DNA from: an uncultured Dokdonia sp.
GTDB taxonomy: Bacteria > Bacteroidota > Bacteroidia > Flavobacteriales > Flavobacteriaceae
Length of the DNA: 11,237 nucleotides
Assembly (NCBI GenBank): GCA_937124495.1
Contig: CAKZKZ010000639.1
Span: 1 to 11,237, forward strand
Direction: 5' to 3'
Shown here: piece after piece, positions 7,250-11,237 of the stretch
Numbering within the stretch: the first letter of the stretch is position 1
How the letters are laid out: every line of letters starts with the position of its first letter
Notes under the pieces: generated by a model
Databases searched by the model: none
What the model saw: the letters and a program-made list of their open reading frames with translations, nothing else
What the model was told of the DNA's origin: nothing
Translations under genes and position numbers: made by a program

Positions 7250-8344
7250 ATGACTATACGTGATGTTACCAATATACTTGAAGAATGGGCTCCATTGCCA
7301 TATGCAGAAGATTTTGATAATGTAGGGCTACTTGTCGGTGATGCTTCTTTCAAACTTACTAATGTCCTAGTGACTCACGATGCTCTGGAAAGTGTCGTTC
7401 AAGAAGCTATTGATAAAAATTGCAACCTTATTATTTGTTTTCATCCTATTTTATTTTCTGGACTAAAAAGAATTGTAGGCTCAAATTATGTAGAGAAATC
7501 CATACTAAAGGCCATTAAGAACGATATTGCCATTTACGCGCTACATACCGCACTAGACAATGTTTCTTATGGGGTAAATTATGGTATGGCGAAAGCACTT
7601 GATCTTATCAACACACAAATTCTTATTCCTAAAAAAGAGCATATACGTAAACTAGTCACTTATGTTCCTCACGATTCATTAGAAACAGTCAAGAATGCTC
7701 TTTTCAAAGTAGGAGCTGGACAAATAGGAAACTATGACCAATGTAGCTTTGGCATTGCAGGCGAAGGTAGTTTTCGCGCAAGCGAAAAGGCAAACCCAAC
7801 TGTTGGTAGTGCAGGAATTCAACATAAAGAACCAGAAACTCAATTACATATTACTTATGAAAAGCATTTTGAATCTAAGGTTTTAAAATCATTATTTGCA
7901 AATCACCCGTATGAAGAAGTTGCTTATGAGATAACTCCTCTCCAAAATAACCTTCAAAATGTAGGCTTAGGGATGGTAGGTGATCTTAAAGAATCTATTT
8001 CTGAAATAGATTTTTTAAAATTAGTAAAAAAGACATTTAAAACAGGTGGCATAAGACATTCTGAATTACGTAACAAACCTATTAAAAGAGTAGCTGTTTT
8101 AGGGGGTAGTGGAGCTTTTGGCATATCACAAGCTATACGGAGTAAAGCAGATATTTATATAACAGCAGATCTTAAATATCACGACTATTATAAGGCAGAA
8201 AAACGAATTATATTGGCAGATATTGGTCACTTTGAAAGCGAACGCTTTACAAAAAACATAATAGCTGACTATCTTACAGAAAAAATGCGTAATTTTGCAG
8301 TCGTTTTATCTGAAGAAAATACCAATCCCATCAACTATTTATAA
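7250..8344 (+). CDS. Nif3-like dinuclear metal centre protein (YqfO/YbgI family, with insert domain)
   Basis: A conserved family whose members form toroidal hexamers around a two-metal site; often annotated GTP cyclohydrolase I type 2 homologue, but the physiological role is unsettled. The 364 residues comprise two Nif3 halves around an inserted PII/CutA-like domain (about 131-240, with AGQIGNYDQCSFGIAGEGSF), the long-form architecture of Bacillus YqfO. Metal-site residues are H65, H99, D103 (HTALD), H327 and E331 (GHFESE). The first histidine of the usual HH pair is Phe64 (CFHP). Two palindromes lie in the gene, one in SFRASEK and one in HFESERF at the metal site. The next gene starts 3 bases after the stop, so they form an operon. 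Family assignment is firm; the function is not. Confidence 0.9.
   Translation: MTIRDVTNILEEWAPLPYAEDFDNVGLLVGDASFKLTNVLVTHDALESVVQEAIDKNCNLIICFHPILFSGLKRIVGSNYVEKSILKAIKNDIAIYALHTALDNVSYGVNYGMAKALDLINTQILIPKKEHIRKLVTYVPHDSLETVKNALFKVGAGQIGNYDQCSFGIAGEGSFRASEKANPTVGSAGIQHKEPETQLHITYEKHFESKVLKSLFANHPYEEVAYEITPLQNNLQNVGLGMVGDLKESISEIDFLKLVKKTFKTGGIRHSELRNKPIKRVAVLGGSGAFGISQAIRSKADIYITADLKYHDYYKAEKRIILADIGHFESERFTKNIIADYLTEKMRNFAVVLSEENTNPINYL
7771..7788. repeat. TTTTCGC-GCAA-GCGAAAA hairpin in nif3
   Basis: Seven-base arms TTTTCGC and GCGAAAA flank GCAA, which would form a GNRA-type tetraloop in the mRNA. It encodes part of SFRASEK in the insert domain, without changing the length expected there. 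Confidence 0.45.
8235..8248. repeat. AAAGCG-AA-CGCTTT inverted repeat in nif3
   Basis: Six-base arms flank AA. It encodes the ESERF part of the conserved GHFESERF metal-binding segment, so codon choice around conserved residues may explain it. Confidence 0.35.
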
Positions 8345-8347
8345 AGT

Positions 8348-9127
8348 ATGGCAAAGAAAAAGGAATCAACAGTCGAAGAGAAGCTAAGAGCTTTGTATGA
8401 TTTACAACTTATAGATTCTAGAATAGATCAAATACGCAATGTGCGAGGAGAGCTACCTCTAGAAGTCGAAGATCTTGAAGATGAGGTTGCTGGTCTTAAT
8501 AAGCGTATTGAAAAATTGGATAATGAACTATCCCTTATTGAAGATCAAATAAAAGCAAAGAAAATTCAAATTGAAGATTCTAAAGCTTCTATTAAGAAAT
8601 ACTCTGAGCAACAAAAAAATGTGCGTAACAATCGTGAATTTAACGCACTTAGTAAAGAAGTTGAGTTTCAAGAATTAGAAATACAACTTGCAGAAAAAAA
8701 CATTCGTGAGTTTAAAGCTCAAATCGAGCAAAAGAGCGAAGTTATTTCTACGACTAAAGGACGTCTAGGGGAGCGTGAGAAGCACCTTAAGCACAAAAAA
8801 GGAGAATTAGACGCTATCTTAGCTGAAACAGAAAAAGAAGAGAAAGCACTCCTTAAAAAGAGCGAAGATTTTGAAAAAGAAATTGACGATCGATTAGTTA
8901 AAGCGTATAAACGCATACGTTCGAATGTTCGTAACGGTCTTGCGGTTGTTGCTATTGAACGTGGAGCTTCTGGAGGATCATTTTTCACGATCCCACCTCA
9001 AGTACAAGTTGAAATTGCTGGTCGCAAAAAGATTATAACTGATGAACACAGTGGTCGTATTCTTGTAGACAGCGTACTTGCAACAGAAGAAAAAGAAAGA
9101 ATGGAATCTATGTTTAAATCTATTTAA
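8348..9127 (+). CDS. Coiled-coil protein of the C4-type zinc ribbon (CT398-like) family, zinc ligands lost
   Basis: The 259-residue protein has a long charged coiled-coil hairpin (about 10-185, rich in E, K, L and Q) followed by the small C-terminal domain that in relatives is a four-cysteine zinc ribbon. The family framework is clear: RGASGGSFFTIPPQVQVEI (205-223) and KKIITDEHSGRILVD (227-241). At the four expected cysteine positions this protein has Ser208, Ser211, Asp232 and Ser235, and it contains no cysteine at all. The fold may persist without zinc. The function is unknown; a relative, chlamydial CT398, has been linked to sigma-54 and secretion components, which should not be transferred here. 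It follows nif3 by 3 bases, a pairing I recognise as common in Flavobacteriaceae, and is ended by the terminator at 9188-9228. Confidence 0.88.
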   Translation: MAKKKESTVEEKLRALYDLQLIDSRIDQIRNVRGELPLEVEDLEDEVAGLNKRIEKLDNELSLIEDQIKAKKIQIEDSKASIKKYSEQQKNVRNNREFNALSKEVEFQELEIQLAEKNIREFKAQIEQKSEVISTTKGRLGEREKHLKHKKGELDAILAETEKEEKALLKKSEDFEKEIDDRLVKAYKRIRSNVRNGLAVVAIERGASGGSFFTIPPQVQVEIAGRKKIITDEHSGRILVDSVLATEEKERMESMFKSI

Positions 9128-9145
9128 TAGATGTAAGCTTTTTGA

Positions 9146-9165
9146 ATCATCCTAAATAGGATGAT
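9146..9165 (+). other. Small hairpin after the nif3 operon
   Basis: ATCATCCT and AGGATGAT form a perfect 8-base stem with an AAAT loop, 18 bases after the stop codon. No U-run follows, so it is not a terminator itself; it could stabilise the 3' end of the mRNA left by the terminator just downstream. Confidence 0.45.
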
Positions 9166-9187
9166 AGTCTTAAAAGAGAATTAAATG

Positions 9188-9228
9188 AATCCAGAGAAGT
9201 TAACTAGCTTCTCTGGATTTTTCTTTTT
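9188..9228 (+). terminator. Rho-independent terminator of the nif3 / zinc-ribbon operon
   Basis: A perfect 12-base stem (9188-9199 AATCCAGAGAAG with 9208-9219) encloses an 8-base loop and is followed by a T-rich run TTTTTCTTTTT to 9228. It is 60 bases after the upstream stop codon and is the strongest terminator in the window. Confidence 0.88.
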
Positions 9229-9376
9229 ATATAAAACCGTACACCTTATCATTAAGACTCAAGTACAATCTTTTGTTTTTATAATTCAAAAGCTTTTCTA
9301 TTAATATTCCATTGATATTTTCGACTAATACTTTTTTTTGATAACGACCACATCGACTTCCGATTATAGTCTTCAT
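9227..9376 (-). pseudogene. Probable relic of an IS3-family transposase (C-terminal fragment with internal deletion)
   Basis: A 49-codon reading frame runs from ATG 9376-9374 to a TAA at 9229-9227. VLVENINGIL (17-25 region) resembles the VAERVNGIL segment around the catalytic Glu of IS3-family DDE transposases, and YKNKRLYLSLNDK (32-44) resembles their C-terminal YNNKRPHLSLNxKTP. In intact transposases these blocks are separated by about 25-30 more residues, so the fragment would be internally deleted. Upstream sequence to 9513 is broken by stops in the frames I read, and I saw no terminal inverted repeats. The match is by eye on two short motifs. The alternative is a chance or unrelated small open frame. 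It is not expected to be functional. Confidence 0.42.
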
Positions 9377-9513
9377 TATATTCACAAGACCCTACCACTT
9401 TTTTCAACTTGAGAAACAACAACCAACCTAAGATCTAAAGTATGATTGCACTAACATAAGTTCTAAATATCTCATGAATAAGAAGGTTATATCTACTTAC
9501 TCCGTTCTTAGTA
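9377..9513. other. Non-coding stretch, nothing recognised
   Basis: Between the transposase relic and the bidirectional terminator I see no credible gene, tRNA fold or strong promoter match. It may be decayed sequence from the same insertion as the relic. Confidence 0.5.
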
Positions 9514-9556
9514 ATCAAAAAAGCACTTAGAATTAGATTTTAAGTGCTTTTTTGAT
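9514..9556. terminator. Bidirectional rho-independent terminator
   Basis: A perfect 16-base inverted repeat, ATCAAAAAAGCACTTA (9514-9529) and its complement at 9541-9556, flanks an 11-base loop. The GCACTTA core stem is followed by six T on either strand, so it can act in both directions. It sits 45 bases beyond the stop of the minus-strand T9SS gene, which it most likely serves. Confidence 0.85.
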
Positions 9557-9600
9557 GATGAACAAAACAATTCTCTTTTATCTATTACAATAAGGAGATG

Positions 9601-11237
9601 TTAGTAGATAATTAATTTTTCTGTAAATAATCCCATATCCGTTTCTAATCGAAGTATGTATGGACCTTTACTTATATTTGATACAGGCAATTGCAATACA
9701 GCTGTACCCGTTTCTGGTTTCCATTGTTGTATTACTTGACCAAGCATAGAGAAGAGTGTCGCTTTCTTTACGTTATTACGCTCATTCTTAGTTACTGTAA
9801 TATACTTTCCTTGTGCATTGAAGTTTACGGTAAGACTATGAAGATCTGTTTCTTCTTCTAGCGTAATATTTTCTTCTTCTACAGAGATGTCACTGTCACC
9901 TTCTTGCTCTGTTGTATCAGTTTCTTCTTCATTCTCATCTTGAGTTTCTTCTTCGGTGTCATCATCGTTTGTCGTTCCAGAAGTTCCTTCTCCTTCTTCT
10001 TGCTGTTCGTCAGAAGTATCCTCTTCGTGGGTATCATCTTCATGTTGCGTATCGTTCTCATTAGAGGTGGTACCAGTACCAGAAGTTCCTTCTTCCTCTT
10101 CTTCCCAATCTATTTCTTCCTCCCAGTCAGACTCTTCTTCTTCCCAATCTGATTGCTCTTCTTCTTCCTCCTCTTCAACTTCTTCTTCCTCGACTTCTTC
10201 CTCTACATCTGTTCTAAATACAATAAGGTAACGGTTGTAATGCTCTCCAGCCTCTAGTGTGGTTTGATATTCACCTTCTAAAAGATTGGTTACCGTATTC
10301 TGAACACGGTCTTTTAAGTATACTGTTGTTGTCTCTGTATCTACGTTTTCAAGAGCATCTATACCAATTGTAATAGGCCCTGATTGTGGTATTGCTACCA
10401 CGAGTGGGAATTCTGTTACATCTGTGATATTAGGAACTCCTTGGATCACAAATTTCTTGTCTTCTAAATCCCACGTCATGTCTTCTGAAGGACCAAATTC
10501 AATTTCTCCATCATAAGTTCTATCTACTCCAAAAGTAGTATTAGGATCTACCGTAATAAGAAGTTGTCTGTGGTATAGACTTGGGGAATCAAAACCGATT
10601 CTAAACTTTTCACGCATATCTGGTGCATCTAGATCTGAATCATCTAGTTGTGCTACTGGTGTATTTACAGTTGAATTTTGATGATCGTTCTCTCCTTGAA
10701 TTTCTGGAGCTAAGAAGATAGAAGCACCAGATTCTCTCACAAAATTACGTTGTGAGTTACTAAATGTAATATCACCATCAGTATCTGCTGCTACAAAGAA
10801 CCCTTGTCCTACAGCAATGTAACGATCTGGAGTTTTTGTACCACCACCTATTTGGGCAACATCTGGGTGACTTACCGCTGGTGTTCCTCCTGAAAGTGTA
10901 TATAATGCATATCCAGCTTGATAATCTGCTGTAATATGATTTCCTCCTCCGTAATGTTCCCAGAAATATAAGGTACCATCAAGATGTGGGTTATCCATGA
11001 TAAAGTCATCTGCATCTAAAGCTGATGGGAAAGGATTTCCTATAATATAATCTCTATCTGCAAGGGCTGGAACAATAACAGTCTCTGCATCTGTAGCGTT
11101 ATTAGGCTTTCCTACAAATACATAATTTTGAGGATCTGTAATCGCTCCCGATCCAGGTCCTTTCATCGTATATCCTTCTCCAACACTTACACTTCCAGAT
11201 GAACCTATAGGTTGAAATTCCTCAATCCCATTTCCAT
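9601..11237 (-). CDS. Large secreted T9SS type A sorting-domain protein (C-terminal part; 5' end outside the window)
   Basis: The frame is open from the window edge to the stop at 9603-9601, 544 residues. The ATG at 11166 is internal: upstream codons read EFQPIGSSGSVSVGEGYTMK without a break. The visible N-terminal part (GEGYTMKGPGSG, NYVFVGKPNN, IIGNPFPSALDADDFI, LYFWEHYGGGNH) is a module I recognise from large flavobacterial exported proteins. A beta-rich region follows, then an acidic linker (9844-10209), then a type A sorting domain of about 80 residues (9604-9843) containing TLFSMLGQ, SKGPYILRLE and the terminal EKLIIY. Such domains direct export through the type IX system and attachment to, or release from, the cell surface. 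No catalytic or binding domain is visible, so its role is unknown; adhesin-like is only a guess. Confidence 0.87.
   Translation of the reverse strand, partial: GNGIEEFQPIGSSGSVSVGEGYTMKGPGSGAITDPQNYVFVGKPNNATDAETVIVPALADRDYIIGNPFPSALDADDFIMDNPHLDGTLYFWEHYGGGNHITADYQAGYALYTLSGGTPAVSHPDVAQIGGGTKTPDRYIAVGQGFFVAADTDGDITFSNSQRNFVRESGASIFLAPEIQGENDHQNSTVNTPVAQLDDSDLDAPDMREKFRIGFDSPSLYHRQLLITVDPNTTFGVDRTYDGEIEFGPSEDMTWDLEDKKFVIQGVPNITDVTEFPLVVAIPQSGPITIGIDALENVDTETTTVYLKDRVQNTVTNLLEGEYQTTLEAGEHYNRYLIVFRTDVEEEVEEEEVEEEEEEEQSDWEEEESDWEEEIDWEEEEEGTSGTGTTSNENDTQHEDDTHEEDTSDEQQEEGEGTSGTTNDDDTEEETQDENEEETDTTEQEGDSDISVEEENITLEEETDLHSLTVNFNAQGKYITVTKNERNNVKKATLFSMLGQVIQQWKPETGTAVLQLPVSNISKGPYILRLETDMGLFTEKLIIY
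9977..10093 (-). repeat. In-frame direct repeat inside the acidic linker
   Basis: CCAGAAGTTCCTTCT occurs at 9977-9991 and 10079-10093, exactly 102 bases (34 codons) apart and in the same frame. Each copy encodes EGTSG, followed by a Thr/Asn/Asp/Glu-rich stretch, suggesting duplication of a 34-residue unit that has since diverged. Confidence 0.6.
10101..10153 (-). repeat. Three DWEEE units in the acidic linker
   Basis: Three short units, SDWEEEE, SDWEEE and IDWEEEEE, follow one another. Their GATTGGG/GACTGGG codons appear on the plus strand as CCCA(A/G)TC at 10104, 10122 and 10143. These are the only tryptophans in the linker. Confidence 0.65.

Larger units (their letters stand above)
9844..10209 (-). 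repeat. Extremely acidic low-complexity linker of the T9SS protein
   Basis: Within the 122 residues encoded here I count 66 Asp or Glu and no Lys or Arg; the rest is mostly Thr, Ser, Gly, Asn and Gln. It lies between the beta-rich part and the sorting domain. The GAA/GAG codon runs produce spurious Ser-rich open frames on the other strand. Confidence 0.8.

Noticed and set aside
9128..9600. A tRNA, small RNA or CRISPR in the intergenic gap
   Set aside because: Apart from the hairpins described I found no cloverleaf, no regularly spaced repeats and no promoter followed by a terminator in a way that would define an RNA gene.
9904..10231. Ser- and Phe-rich open frames on the plus strand opposite the acidic linker
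   Set aside because: They are complements of GAA/GAG codon runs in the T9SS gene, which has clear domain matches in its own frame.
11164..11166. ATG as the start of the T9SS protein
   Set aside because: The frame is open to the window edge and the upstream residues (EFQPIGSSGSVSVGEGYT) continue the recognised module, so the ATG is internal.

Overview
The window looks like chromosome from a marine-type member of the Flavobacteriaceae (Bacteroidetes). The DNA is AT-rich. Upstream elements resemble the Bacteroidetes sigma-A promoter (TTG about 20 bases before TAnnTTTG) rather than Shine-Dalgarno sites. There is a type IX secretion (T9SS) C-terminal sorting domain, a stand-alone BirA without a DNA-binding domain, and the Nif3 / coiled-coil pair usual in this group. 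I cannot fix the genus; Dokdonia-like is a guess.

Layout. 1-1156 (minus): rsfS followed by the 5' part of ftsH, which leaves the window. 1242-6195 (plus): birA, lipA, a divergent gap paralogue and a TPR hybrid histidine kinase; lipA-gap are 6 bases apart and gap-kinase 34. 6188-7201 (minus): lpxK, overlapping the kinase tail to tail by 8 bases. 7250-9127 (plus): a Nif3/YqfO-type protein and a coiled-coil 'zinc ribbon' protein 3 bases apart, ended by a strong terminator at 9188-9228. 9128-9600 carries no intact gene: a hairpin, the terminator, a probable IS3-family transposase relic on the minus strand, and a near-symmetric bidirectional terminator at 9514-9556. 9601-11237 (minus): the C-terminal part of a large secreted T9SS protein with an extremely acidic linker.

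How they fit together. Most genes are housekeeping: ribosome silencing and membrane proteolysis (rsfS, ftsH), attachment or synthesis of enzyme cofactors (birA, lipA), triose-phosphate oxidation (gap), lipid A synthesis (lpxK) and two conserved proteins of unclear role. The hybrid kinase is the only clear signalling gene and its stimulus cannot be read from the sequence.

I do not see a defence system, CRISPR array, biosynthetic cluster or intact mobile element. The points most worth a second look are the cysteine-free 'zinc ribbon' protein, the acidic DWEEE-containing T9SS linker, the IS3 relic, a family of TTTCGC/GCGAAA palindromes inside coding sequence (one coinciding with an apparent insertion in GAPDH), and family-level residue changes in GAPDH, Nif3 and FtsH.
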